From Ottelia alismoides (Eukaryota > Streptophyta > Magnoliopsida > Alismatales > Hydrocharitaceae), in contig JAZKJV010011608.1 in the NCBI GenBank assembly GCA_037367405.1, forward strand, positions 62,001 to 126,000: DNA of 64,000 bases, read 5' to 3'. Shown one piece after another: positions 1-11,614 of the stretch. Made by a program: the position numbers and the translations under genes. Position 1 is the first letter of the stretch. The number at the start of each line of letters is the position of its first letter. The notes under the pieces are model-generated. The model saw nothing but the letters and a program-made list of their open reading frames with translations, was not told the origin of the DNA and did no database searches.

Positions 1-3000
1 TCCCCCTCAGCAGTGAACCCAGGTGGCTGCTGCATGTAGACTTCCTCTTGTAAGTCCCCATATAAAAAGGCATTCTTGACATCTAGTTGAGATATATTCT
101 AATCACGGACCACAGCAACTGATAAAAGGATACGAAGAGTAGAGTGTCTTGCCACTGGAGAGAATGTATCCATGTAGTCCACACCGTAGGTTTGTGTAAA
201 CCCACGGGCGACCAAGCGTGCTTTGTACCTATCCAACGTGCCATCTGCATGATATTTGACTGTGAAGACCCATTTACAGCTCACAACTGAGGCATCAGAA
301 GGTGCAGGGACCAAAGACCATGTACCACGAGACTGTAGGGCCCTCATCTCCTCTTCCATTGCTAATCTCCAGCAATCTTGCTGCAAAGCGTCCTGGTATG
401 TCCGTGGTATATCCACAGAAGACAAGGCTATGGCAAACTTTTAAAAATCACCAGTAAGACGGTGAAAGGATACCTGTGACGCAAATGGATAAGAGGCACA
501 TTACCTCTTCTGCTTCCGAATGGCAATCGGGACATCAAGATCTCCATCTGGCGTACTGGATGGGCTAGTATCTGCCTGTACTGAAGGATCCTGCACATGT
601 ACTAAACTTGACCCGTCAGTAGTAATGCCATCTGAACATACCTGAGGCGTGGTGATTGGCTGGTGTGTAGTCTGAGCAGGACCTGACCGGCGTGTATAGA
701 ATTTGGGTAACGGTGATATGGTAGGCAGTGGAATGGGTGGAGGTGGAGGTGGAGGTGGTGGTACTGGCGTGGAGACGGGTACAAAGGATGACTCAGGAGT
801 ACTCAATGTAGGTGGTGGAGGAACATAGATATCATCAGTGGTAGTGGATGTTACCATTCTGTCACCCGCAGGAGAAAAATACATGACCGACTCAAAGAAC
901 GTGACATCAGCACTCACAAAGTACCGCTGAGTCACAGGATCATAACACCGGTAACCCTTTTGAGTTCTGGAATAACCAACAAAAACGCACTTGACTGCTC
1001 TAGGAGAGAGTTTGTCAAGTCCGGGAGATAGACGATGAACGAAAGCCACAGTACCAAAAACACGTGGAGTCAGTGAGAATAACTCCTTGTCTGGGAAAAT
1101 AAGAGAGATAGGTATCTTATCACCAAGAACTGAGGATGGCATTCGGTTGACCAGATAACATGCAGTAAGAACAGCATCGTCCCAGAATGAAATAGGAGCA
1201 CAACTCTGAATCAACAATGTTCGGGTAATATCCAAGAGATGGTGATGCTTTCTTTCCGCCACACCATTCTGTTGTGAGGTATACGCACAGGTGGTTTGAT
1301 GAATAATTCCCTTTGATGAAAGGAATAGAGAAAGTGAACGTGTACAGAATTCAAGTGCATTATCCGTTCGAACATATTTGACAGAGGTAGAAAAAACATT
1401 GTGCACTTCATTAAGCAAGTTCTTGATCACATCTCCTGCTTCAGATTTATTTTTCAAAAGAAAAACCCATGACACACGCGAGTAATCATCCACTACCACA
1501 AGATAAAACATGTGCCCCTGATGATCGGTAACACGACTTGGACCCCATATATCAACATGTAACAACTCAAAAGGGGAGCTACTGCTCCGACTCGGACAGC
1601 GTGGAAAGCTCGACCTGTGATGCTTTCCCAGCTGACACGCTTCGCATCGGAAAGACGAACTAGGAGGGATCTGAGGCAGAAGATGACGCATTTTCTGGAG
1701 CGGAAGATGACCAAAACGGAGATGCCAAATGTACGGTGAGACTGGTCCAGCAGAAAGAGATGAGGCGCCAGCATAGGAGTCCCGAACCAGTCGATATAAA
1801 CCATTCTGCTCAGAGCCACAGCCAATCACCTTGCCCGTGAGTATGTCCTGAAAAATAAGAGAAGACGGGTCAAATATAGCACGACAATTCAAATCCTTCG
1901 TAATCTGACTAATAGATAGCAAATTCATTGAGAACTCAGGAGCATGTAAAACATTCTGTAGCTGCATAGTGGAGGATAGAAAAACCTCCCCCTGTCCAAC
2001 CAGGGTCGAATATGTACCATCTGCTATCTGCAGTGACCGACCAGGAGAAATATCTCTGTAGGCTTGTAATCTGCCTCGATCTCGACAGAGATGATGCGTG
2101 GCTCCAGAATCTATAACCCAATCAGATATATCATGCGATGTAGTGAATGCAAGAGATCTACCTGAGGTGCTCGCAGCGGCAGATGAACTGGCAGAGGCAG
2201 TGGCGGCAATATCTGAGGAACCACCAGACACATCACCAGATGACTGTGGCATGATATCCCGGAGACGAGCCACAAGCTCATCAAATCGACTATCAGCAGT
2301 AGAGGATACTGGAGACTGAGAATGCTCTGCAACACGTGCCGAGGCTGGGAATCCATGCTTAGAATAGCATGTATCCTCTGAGTGTCCTGTGCGGTGGCAA
2401 TAAGAACATGTCTGACTGAAATGGCCTCTTCCTTGAGGTCCACGGCCACGTCCACGACCACGTCCAGAAAACGGTCCACCTCTCCCACGCGAAGCTGCCA
2501 TCGCAGATGGGGGTGGAATAGAGGGGCTGGAGGAAACTGGAATGCGACTGAGCCTCCTGTAGACATCCTCCACTGGAGGAATTACTGCATCTGTTAGAAT
2601 CTGTGACCGTGCAGCATCATATTCAGGATCGAGAGCTGCAAGTAGAACGCCTACCATGGTGGCGTTCCGAAACGTCTTCTGCTGCTCCGGAGTAGCAGTA
2701 AGAGGAATAGTACTGTATAGCTTCTCGAACATCCCTCTCAGGGATGTATATAGAGAGTGAAGAGGTCGGCCGGCCTGCTTCATTGTAAAGATGTCATGTT
2801 GAAGCTGCAACATCTTGGTCTCGTTTTGCACCTGCGAATACGTAGCAGCAAAGATGTCCCACATCGTCTTAGCAGTGGGCTGATGGAGGACATCGTTCGC
2901 GATCTCCATCGACAATGTACCAGACAACCAGACTTTCGCATAAGCGTCATCAGCCTCCCATGAGGCATAGATCCCTGTCTTCTCCGCAGGCTCATCTTCG

Positions 3001-3146
3001 GTAAGAATGTGTTTCTTACCATTTGATTTCATGAGGCTCATGAACTGTATAGCCCATAGTTCATAATTAGACCCGTCCATCTTGACTATTGGCGCAGGAC
3101 CTTTGAATGCGCCGGTGGAGGGCAAATCGACTTTCGATTCTGACAT
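1..3146 (-). pseudogene. copia gag-pol polyprotein, interrupted by three in-frame stops
   Basis: The open stretch 3146-501 (881 codons) starts MSESKVDLPSTGAFKG. It carries a UBN2-type Gag (about residues 1-220), a Gly/Arg-rich linker, a CCHC zinc knuckle (CSYCHRTGHSEDTC, near residue 247), the aspartic protease motif DSGATHH (near 343) and a GAG-pre-integrase segment (HLRFGHLP). The integrase core follows (HVDIWGP near 528, TDNALEF near 595, QQNGVAER near 625), then a proline-rich linker. Stops at 501-503 and 441-443 are in the same frame as the downstream reverse transcriptase segment (KARLVARGFTQTYGVDY). A third stop at 99-101 precedes the conserved [20 protein letters not shown] block. No frameshift is needed, so the decay is by point mutation. 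Catalytic YVDD and RNase H lie outside the window. Confidence 0.92.
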
Positions 3147-3651
3147 ACTGCTGCTCGGAGAAGACGAAGGGAAAAAATAGACACGTTGATGAACGTCTAC
3201 ACCAACTTCATCGGATTTGAGTACGTGTGTAGACTTTTACGCACTCAAATCCATAAACCGGAGGAGGAGGGGTCTAGGGCACGCCTTCAAGAAGGCTTAC
3301 AGCCCTTGAATCGCCTCGAGAGCGCTGTTTATGAACTGTTGGAGGCCAGAGGATGGCCTACAGCAGCGAGGGGAGCGCCGCTAGAAGTCGCAGGAGTGGC
3401 TGGGGACCTGTGAAGCGGCTGAAGGCCGCTGACGAGGCGCCTGGGGCCGCTGGTGAGCGGCTGGAGGCGGCTGGCAGCCGCTGGAGGGGGCGGCGGGAGC
3501 CGCTGGTGGGTCGGCGAAGGCCGCTGGCGGCTGGGAGCCGCTGGGGTCGGCGGCTGAGAGCGCTGGGAGGGGACGCCGGGCGCCGCTGGCTGCTAGAAGA
3601 GAGAAAGAGGGAGGGGCGGCAGGTGGAGAAGGGAGGGAAGAGCCCTAGGGC
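3147..3651 (-). other. GC-rich untranslated leader of the copia element
   Basis: About 500 bp lie between the primer-binding site and the gag start. The part at 3340-3600 is very GC-rich and built from irregular GCCGCTGG/CGGCTGG words, unlike the rest of the element. Open frames here are by-products of the composition and resemble no Gag. Confidence 0.7.
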
Positions 3652-3664
3652 GGCTCTGATACCA
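3652..3664 (-). other. Primer-binding site, initiator tRNA-Met type
   Basis: The minus strand reads TGGTATCAGAGCC immediately after the LTR end CA. This is the standard copia primer-binding sequence complementary to the 3' end of tRNA-iMet. It fixes the orientation of the element and the inner LTR edge. Confidence 0.95.
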
Positions 3665-3846
3665 TGTTAGAAGAAAGGAGTCTTCGATATGATTAAAGAA
3701 AAACCCTAGGCTCTCTTATATAGGGAGAGACCTAAAGGGTAAATTACAAAGAAGTCTAAATAAGAAAAGAAATAACAATTGGATACATAAAATAATAATA
3801 GTGAAACTATCTCTACAAATACCACCATTAAAAAATATGAGTAACA
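3665..3846 (-). repeat. 5' LTR of the copia element (182 bp)
   Basis: On the minus strand the segment runs from TGTTAC to TAACA and is bordered on its inner side by the primer-binding site. A TATA box (CCTATATAAGAG, minus strand) lies about 70-80 bp before the inner end, leaving a short transcribed R-U5. The outer boundary is inferred from the TG...CA ends because the partner LTR is outside the window. A longer alternative ending at 4250 (ACTAACA) is less likely, since it would take in a tandem duplication. Confidence 0.7.
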
Positions 3847-3875
3847 TTTGACTGCAAACCAAATACCAAGCATCT

Positions 3876-4043
3876 TACCATTAGATTGCATATAATCGTG
3901 GGGGGGGGGGGGCAATAGAAATGATATTACATGCCATCCGATACGAGACATGTATGGCCGTACCATTAGATTGCATATAATCGTGGGGGGGGGGGCAATA
4001 GAAATGATATTACATGCCATCCGATACGAGACATGTATGGCCG
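3876..4043. repeat. Tandem duplication of about 84 bp with poly-G runs
   Basis: Two adjacent, almost identical copies (3876-3960 and 3961-4043) start TACCATTAGATTGCAT and end GTATGGCCG. They differ mainly in the length of an internal G run, 13 in the first and 11 in the second. The repeat starts 30 bp outside the copia LTR. Confidence 0.95.
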
Positions 4044-4340
4044 TCAGGCTTGTCCGTATGTGCCCCTAAGTCACGTCACTAGATGATGCCTTTCCGAAGG
4101 GGATATGAGTTGTGATCCATGATTTGCCCATTTACATGTGTCCCCTGTAGTGGACGTTGGAACCTCATTCAGATCCTGGTCTAGACAATAGGACAGGGGA
4201 AGGATCCTTGAACAGCTAGCTTTCTCGCTTGTTCGCCATGGCCACTAACAGCAATGCTCCATATGTGAGGCATAGATGGACAATCAGTTGTTGCCAACAT
4301 TCATAACAGGTCTCTCTGGACAACGAGTTGAATTTATTTA
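4044..4340. other. Unassigned intron sequence
   Basis: No coding frame, repeat or element boundary could be recognised in this stretch of intron 9. Confidence 0.5.
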
Positions 4341-4933
4341 GCTGACTGATTTTATTTCTAATTTTTTGGGTCCATATATGGGAAAAGACCAGTAGATCTG
4401 ACAGAATGGCCGCTTCTCAATAAAGAAGGTGTATTGCTTAATAAACCCCAACAGAGGGTTAAGGAACGAGATTGTAAGTTGATCCACTTTACTCATCCCT
4501 GTGGACGTAAAATTGTTTCTTTGGATCGAGCATTTGGAGAGGACGTTGACCAGGATATGCAGAGCCACTTCTACACCAAGAGAAGATATCACTTGAACCA
4601 TTTGCAATTTGGCACATGGGGATCTCACACATTTATTCGACTCCTACACATCAGGTTTTTATTAGGCTGACATTGACCTGATACCTCTTCACATCTGAAT
4701 TTTTGGAACAATCCGTTTGCAAATCAGTTCAGATCAGGTATTGAGCTGTGGAGATCAATAGCAACTTTACGGGCTATCTTGTTGACATGCAATGGTGTCA
4801 TTTTTGGAGTGCTTTTATGTTGAGAATGTATCCACTTAGCTAGATATCTCTTCGAGACCTGGTAATTTCACCGTTTAATTTAATTTTGGACACCATCACG
4901 AGTATTTTTCCCCTTTCTGATTCAAAAAAAAAT
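4341..4933 (+). mobile_element. L1-type LINE 3' tail (zf-RVT domain relic)
   Basis: The plus-strand frame beginning near 4357 is broken by stops but reads NGRFSIKKVYCLI, then VDVKLFLWIEHL, then TICNLAHGDLTHLFDS. This is the usual order of the zinc-binding zf-RVT region at the end of plant L1 ORF2 (F-S-V-K, K-x-F-L-W, C-x2-C...H-L-F). The segment ends in an A run at 4925-4933, a LINE 3' end. It is 5'-truncated and not functional. Confidence 0.75.
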
Positions 4934-5699
4934 GAGGAATAGTCGGCCCACTTAGCTGGGCCTCCTAAGGAAGGAGGACCAATTGGTCGACTAGGCCTAC
5001 ACAAATCTCCCAACCCCATTGATTAGTGCCAGCATTTGCAATCTTGGCCTTCGTTAGAGCCCATAGTCCCCTAAGCTCCCACCAGTTTCACCACCAAATT
5101 ATTTAAGTACTTTCACTTCCAATCTGAAATATTGTAAACTCTTCCTCCACCATCCATCCCCCAAAAAAGGATAAAAAAGGAACCAACACATGAACCTGCA
5201 CCACATCGGTGATGCAAGGAGACATTTTCATTAGGGGCATTATAGTATACCCATGAACAGCACAAATCCTAGAATAACTCAAATTCGTCTCATCTATTCA
5301 ACCCCCAATCCCATCCATTTTCTGAAATCCAAGCATCATTCTCTCTCAGAAATCATTATTCATGATAATAAAAGCAGTGGCCTCCCACCTGCACTGACTT
5401 ATGTTTAACACCCCCCCCCCTCACAACTTCCATTGGTAATTTAAATCCCTCTAACAATTATTCATAATTTCCCATCATCATGCAACTTTATGCCAGTGTT
5501 TATCCATCGATATTCTTGCGTTTCTCTGTGTTCAGAGAAACACACAGGTACTACAAAGATCTCCTGTGATTAACAGGAATCATGCACATCTCTGGTTTTT
5601 TTTTCTCGCTCTATCTAAGGCTGGCTGAAGATCTTTACACACAATGGGCAAAAAGACCATGAACAATAATCACCAATGCGAATAGCCTAAAGAGGAACA
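4934..5699. other. Unassigned intron sequence
   Basis: No gene or element signature was recognised. A C run of about 11 lies near 5410 and an A-rich patch near 5161-5180. Confidence 0.5.
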
Positions 5700-6430
5700 A
5701 ATGAGCCCAAACACTAGTTGACTAAGCATCCATGATACACAAACATCGGTCAGCAACCAGGGTAGACAAATGCAAGAAATGACAAGAAAGAGCCCCTTTG
5801 GTCCGATCATCCAATATAAAATTTAAGCCACCACCATTGCCCACCACAAATCTCAAAAAGGGTGATATCTCAGTAAAAGCATAGCATAAACCCTTCCAAA
5901 AAGTATAAGGCGAGCTGATGACATCAAGGGGAGCAAACAAGATAAGGTGAAACCATATATTGATTGTACCTTCGTACAAAGAAAATCGGAACCATCATCC
6001 CAAATATACATGATCAACTTCACAAGGAAAGACTTATTCATCTCCTTAAGGCACCACATACCTATACCACCATCATCAACGTGTTGTGTCACCACTATCC
6101 AGTCCACCAAGGGGATGCATGATGCCTCCCTTGAGGATGACCAGAAGAAATGTTCCATTGAGGATTCAAGTTTTTTACACACCACTTTTGACAGCAAACG
6201 AGACAAAACGAAGAGAATAATCATAGCTAAAAGAACTACCCAAGACACCTTCCAAGTTCCAAACAACAACTTCTTCTCAAGCTTTTGCACCATCAGTAAC
6301 CACTTTGTCTGATAAAGCCTACCACACACTAATATCATGCCCATATATGGAAGCGTCATGCTTACCCTCGAGGACATATGAATACAAGCACCTCCTCAGG
6401 CAGCATGCCAAAGGGAATGAACGCGAACTT
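5700..6430 (-). mobile_element. L1-type LINE ORF2 C-terminal relic
   Basis: The minus-strand frame from 6377 reads EKKLLFGTWKVSW, then LSRLLSKVVCKKLESSMEHFFWSS, then LVDWIVVTQHVDDGGIGM and LKEMNKSFLVKLIMYIWDD. A second frame (5979-5722) continues with FLRFVVGNGGGLNFILDDRT. These match the region after the reverse transcriptase core of plant L1 ORF2 (KL..W....LS..GR, K..GGLG...L...N.ALL.KW, VGNG..I.FW.D.W). One frameshift separates the two frames. Neither end of the element is preserved. Confidence 0.85.
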
Positions 6431-6650
6431 CTCTCCATGAGCTCGTAGATTGGATGTCTCCACTAATGTCCATGATTGTTCTGATCCCCTGCAGTCGAAA
6501 AATCCCACCCTCTATGAAAAGATAGCATCATTCGTACACCGAACAACCAAGATGGAGACATCGTAATGACCATAGACCATGTAGAATGTAATACACATAG
6601 ACAAGTCAATCATCATGGTAAAACATCTATCACATGAAAAAAAGGGAAGG

Positions 6651-8630
6651 ATGACCATAGCCCATGTAGAATGGCTTCAAGGTCCTTGGTAATAAATTCA
6701 CGGAAAGTCTTTAGCCATCCTTATTCCATGTAGGTCATCTCCTGTAATGAGAATATCATCAACATAGACCATAATAGCAGTCATACCTCTCGTAGTTCTC
6801 TGTACAAAAAAATAATGATATGCATTGGATCATTTGAATCCTTGCCTTTCGAACAAATCTGAGAGCTTTTGGAACCAACCTCTTGGGCTCTGCTTGAGTC
6901 CATATATGGCTCTATGGAGCCTACATACATGTGTACACTCCCCCTCAATAGTAAAAGCTGGTGGTTGCTGCATATAGACTTCTTCCTGAAGATATCGTAT
7001 AGGATTGCATTCTTTACATCAAGTTGAAAGAAAGGCCAATCTCAAAGAACTGCAACAAATAACAGAATCCTTAGGGTAGAATGACATGCAACGGGTGAAA
7101 AGATGTCCACATAATCCACCCCATATGTTTGTGTAAAACCTCTTGCTACTAGCATGGCCTTGTATCGATCAATGTTGTCATCCGCATTATGTTTCATTGT
7201 AAAAACCCATTCGCAACTCACTAATGATGCCCCGGAAGGAGTAGGTACTAGGCTCCATGTACCCCTAGACTGTCTCGCAGCGCCTCCTGGTAAGTCCGTG
7301 GAATGACCACGATGTTCAAAGCAGCGACAAGCTTTCCAAAATCACCCGTCGACGCTCAAAGGTGACCTGAAAAGCAATTGGATACAAAGGGCAGGAACGT
7401 TTTTGCTTCCTAATGGCAATGGGTAAATCCAGATCATCATCGTCATTTTTGCTATCACCCTGAACATTATCCTCCTGAGAGATGCCCTGCTGAGAACCAT
7501 TATTAAACCCATCATTAAATATAATGCTATCAGAACAAACTCGGGGCATAAATGATGGGCCAGGAGCATGCGCAAGAGCAGACCGTCAATGGTAATGATG
7601 TGGTAGCATAGGAACTAGAGTGATGGGTGGGGGTGGGGCAGATGGTGGTAATGGAGATGGTGATGGTGGACACATTGGCGAAGGAGGAATGTAGACATGA
7701 TAATCGGACTCTGAAGGGATCAACCGGTCACCTGTAGGCAAAAATTACATGACAAACTCAAAAAATGTAACATCTACGCTGACATAATATCTCTTGTGTA
7801 GTGGGTCATAACAACGATAACCCTTCTGAGTTCTGGAGTACCCAACAAAGACTCATTTGAAAGCCATTGGAGAGAGCTTGTCGATGATTGGAGGCAACCG
7901 ATGGACAAACGCAACAGATCTAAAAATACGAGGATTACGAGAGAACTCTTTATCAGGAAAAACAAGTGAAAAAGGAACCTTCTTCCCCAGCACTGACGAT
8001 GGCATGCGGTTAATTAGATAACATGCCGTGAGAATTGCATCACCTCAAAATGAATGAGGAGCACAACTCTGTATCAGGAGTGTACGAGTAACATCAAGGT
8101 GACGGTGCTCTCTTTCAGCAACACCATTTTGTTGAGACGTATAAGCACATGATGTTTGGTGAAGAATACCATATGAAGAAAGGAAATGAGACAACACATG
8201 TGTACAAAATTCAAGTGCATTGTCAGTCCCTACAATTTTCACAAATGTTGAAAACACATTACGCACTTCTCTAATAAAAGATATGATGAAATTTCCAGCT
8301 TCTGATTTATTCTTTAACAAAAATACCCAGGACAGACGACTAAAATCATCCACAACTACTAAATAAAAGCGATGTCCCTGATGATAGGGAACACGACTTG
8401 GACCCCATATATCGACATGGAAAAACTCAAAGGGGGAGTTACTACTCGGACTACGATGGTCGGGAAAGATGGATCGGTGATGCTTTCCAAATTGACATGC
8501 TTCACAGTTGAATGACGAGCGAGGTGAAATCTGAGGAAGGACCTGACGCAGCTTCTGAAGTGGGAGATGACCAAAATGTAGATGCCATAGGTAAGGAGAG
8601 ATAGGACCAGTAGAATGGGACGATTGCTTT
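6651..8630 (-). mobile_element. copia pol fragment, same family as the element at 1-3846
   Basis: On the minus strand, degenerate pieces follow gag-pol order. They are GAG-pre-integrase (near 8574), integrase with SWVFLLKNKSEAG, GTDNALEFC and QQNGVAEREH (8353-8045), a later integrase part (7965-7774), a linker ending LPIAIRKQKR (7575-7380), and reverse transcriptase with a YVDD core at about 6728-6785. The linker end is the same as in the first copy, which marks one family. Several frameshifts and stops separate the pieces. Gag, protease, RNase H and LTRs are missing. Confidence 0.88.
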
Positions 8631-11556
8631 AAATATATTGAGATTTGTCTTATATAACTTATATTAAATATGTTTAATGTAATATTTTTTATTAATTGTC
8701 ATTTTTTGGAGAAAAATGATGCTTATGCCTCAACTGCCTCGAGCCTACTCAGGTCGATTTTAGGACAACAGCCTCTCATTTATTAAAACCATAATGGTTG
8801 ATGCAAAACTAGAAGAAGAGTTCTTCCAAGTGTAAATATGCTTAGACGCATCCAGAATTTTCAAGGATAACTCACTTATAAAACAAGACCACCCCCTTGC
8901 TTTAGGACAATTATCTAATAGTAAAGCAACATTGATGTCAGCACCCGTGACACGACATCTGTGAAAATCAAAAATGAGTCAAAGGCAACTCATCCATTGT
9001 TCATCACATTAGGGGATTCCGGTTGGACCATACACCAAGGTAACCATCATCCACATCCCATTTGTTGCCAGTCAAGGACAATCGTAGTCGATCGCATACC
9101 AAGACATTTTCTACTCTACGAAACATGTACCATTCAACCAAAAAATGATACCACCCACATTCCCCACCATGTTAACTATTCAGAATTCAAACAATAAAAA
9201 ATTGAATCCATTATTTTAATAAGTCCATTCTTTCGTAGAGACATACAACGAATTATAAAAGACTATTTCCATTCCACACCTAAGTTGATTTCATTCGTTA
9301 GTTGATCCGAATGCAATGGGATTCCTTTAACTATATTTCTTTGAAAAGTCGTACGTACCAATTATGCCCTACTCCATAATAGGGAGCCGCACTTAGCGAT
9401 TTACATTTATTTTAGAAACAGGATCCTTGATATGATTTCAATGAACAAAACCAAACATAATTAAAAGTAAATCAAAGAGATGACTTGTTTGAAGTAGGAT
9501 GCCGCATCGACACTAATTCTTTCTTTGACCTACAAAGCTACAATGCATTCAATGTATCATCCCCCAAGGAGACGCTTAATCTCTGTGAGTTCAGTAGGAA
9601 TTGGGTGTGAACCTCATGCCTTATTTGGGAACATGGAGAAAGTTGGGCAACTGTTGCAGAATAGGTGTCATTTTTTGGGGGAGGCTCCTACAATATCAGA
9701 TCCTAGATCATGTGATGGGTCACAAATTTGGAAAAGGAGTGTTGCTTTGTGCATTCTATCAGATCTGTGTATGGGTGGTGGTAGGCTCGCAGCTCCCCCC
9801 GACGTCTGTCATGCAAGTGATTCTCCTTTCCAAGTTTACTAAAGAAGCAAGTAGTCGGATCTCCACTTCCATCAAGAAGCAAGCAATAGCCCTGCGTGGG
9901 GAGGGGGCTCTCATCCAGAAATTACCATGTCACCTATGATAAATCTATGATTAAGCAGAACCTAGCTAATAAAATAGGGGTTTCAAGGTGCCTCAGGAGC
10001 CTTTTCCTATGTTTTCTCGATTGACAACAACATCCAGTAGCTGGACAAAACTAATTAAGACAATACCATTGATTGCAAGCAAAGCCCTCGCTTTTGTCTG
10101 GTAGAAAGTGTTTATGAATCGACTCCCCATAGCTGTGTGGTAAGATTGGGATTGCACAAGTCCGTGACGGTATTCATAGGAGATTGTTTGCTCCTTGTGG
10201 AAAAAAGGGTGTTCAAAAAAAATAAAGGATGCTTACGATACCAAATGAAGATCTTCATTAGCAATGTGAGGGAGTTGAGGTTGTGTGCAGCGATGGTGGG
10301 ATTCTACAAGTTCCTAAAAACATCAATAAGGGGGTTGACTTTGCTCCTCATGGCAATGAGGGTGTTTGTGAGAAAACAAGGGATGCCTTTGGTGCCAAAT
10401 AAAGGTCTCCACATCCAATGAGAGAGGTCAGAGGATGTGGAGGAACTTCATGGAGTAAAGTAACTTTTCCTCATCAAACAAGTCACACTAGTTCCCAGCA
10501 GAAAAGGCTATGGTCCCTTCACTCAGTCCTCCCCTGACTCGTCAGTAAGTTCCAATCTCTAGCATACGGAGGGGAGGTCATAAGGTGCCATGGTGACTAG
10601 CATAATCTCTAACTGGAAAGCATGTCTTAGTCAATAGCCTAAATCCAAGGGTGCACCCATAGATAAATCAATGTTCCTTGCCCATCCTGGTATGGATAGT
10701 AAACAACGTTGCAAATCCCACCTATCTGTTTTAGTCAATCCTGTCAGCTCCCTTATATGTGTGTACTTCCGATCAAGGATAGACTAAATCAATAGTTGAG
10801 GTGCAGGTGAATGTTCAGAAGGACGTAGAGTTTATCCACGAAACCTATTAGATTGATTTCAGGATTGCAATCGCCTTCGAAAGAAAAAAGACAACTTCAC
10901 CTTCGACTGGACCTTTGTCTACAACCTAGTGTACTTCTCTAGGCATGGTGAGTTGTGGAGTGACTTGAGTTAGTGGAGAAGTACATGGTAAATTTTACTA
11001 TTTACTTTGAAGACTTCACATTTTACATCTCAACCAGGACGATTATTTTTAACATTATAGATTTCAATTTTTGCACAAGGAACGTGATTTTTATAAAATG
11101 AAATTCATAATTTCGATCTAAATTGTATCAAAGAATTGCTGGAAATACACATTCAGAACTAATTATACTCTCATATAATTTCTTGTTTGAAGACAAACGA
11201 TGACCACTAGAGTATATTGTTCTAAAATTGTAAGTGTCTTTGCATAAGATGTATACTGATCAAGGTTTTTTCATCCCAATAACATTTGGGGTTCTCAAAA
11301 ACTTTCAGTTCTTTTCCATTAAAAATTACGGCCAGCTTAAATTATAAACATGGCCATGAAGATGTCACCTCTTATTGTGTTTGATTCAATAATTTAGAAG
11401 TGTGATTGATGTTTACATGGCCAAGTATTTTGTTTCGAGGGAATATATAGTAGTAAATAAAAGAGAAGATGCCACCTTTCAGTTGCAAATGTCATATTTA
11501 CCTAGATAGCCAGTCAAATTCAGCAATTAAAGTAAACAAAAGAGGTCACCACTCAC
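8631..11556. other. Intron 9 sequence, mostly unassigned
   Basis: No further exon of the host gene was found. A diverged direct repeat with a spacing of about 145 bp is visible: 10183-10255 and 10330-10410 share TTTGCTCCT, AGGGTGTT and CCAAAT blocks in the same order. Open frames near 9525-9939 resemble nothing known. Confidence 0.5.
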
Positions 11557-11614
11557 CAAGGGGGCCTGCCATCGCCATCTCTGACTGCAGAATCTTAGAT
11601 CGGATACCCTCATT
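11557..11614 (-). CDS. Exon 9 (58 nt), 3' half uncertain
   Basis: The acceptor is TTATTGTGCAG and the donor GTGAGTGG. It reads NEGIRSKILQSEMAMAGPL and ends with one base of the next codon. The first 12 residues fit the family after FLKE (N-x(4)-KILQSx). The final seven (EMAMAGPL region) do not fit what I recall of homologues. The true donor could be earlier, for example the GTCAGA inside CTGCAGTCAGAG, or this copy could be altered. Confidence 0.68.

Larger units (their letters stand above)
1..3846 (-). mobile_element. Ty1/copia LTR retrotransposon, 5' part, cut by the window edge
   Basis: Read on the minus strand, the order is LTR (3846-3665), primer-binding site (3664-3652), GC-rich leader (3651-3147) and a gag-pol reading frame from 3146 to the window edge. 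Gag, protease, integrase and then reverse transcriptase is the copia order. The second LTR, RNase H and any target duplication lie beyond position 1. The coding frame holds three in-frame stops, so the copy looks dead. It lies inside intron 9 of the host gene, in the same orientation. A second fragment of the same family is at 6651-8630. Confidence 0.93.

Noticed and set aside
5947..6312. 121-residue plus-strand frame
   Set aside because: Shadow of the minus-strand L1 ORF2 relic, which has clear family motifs.
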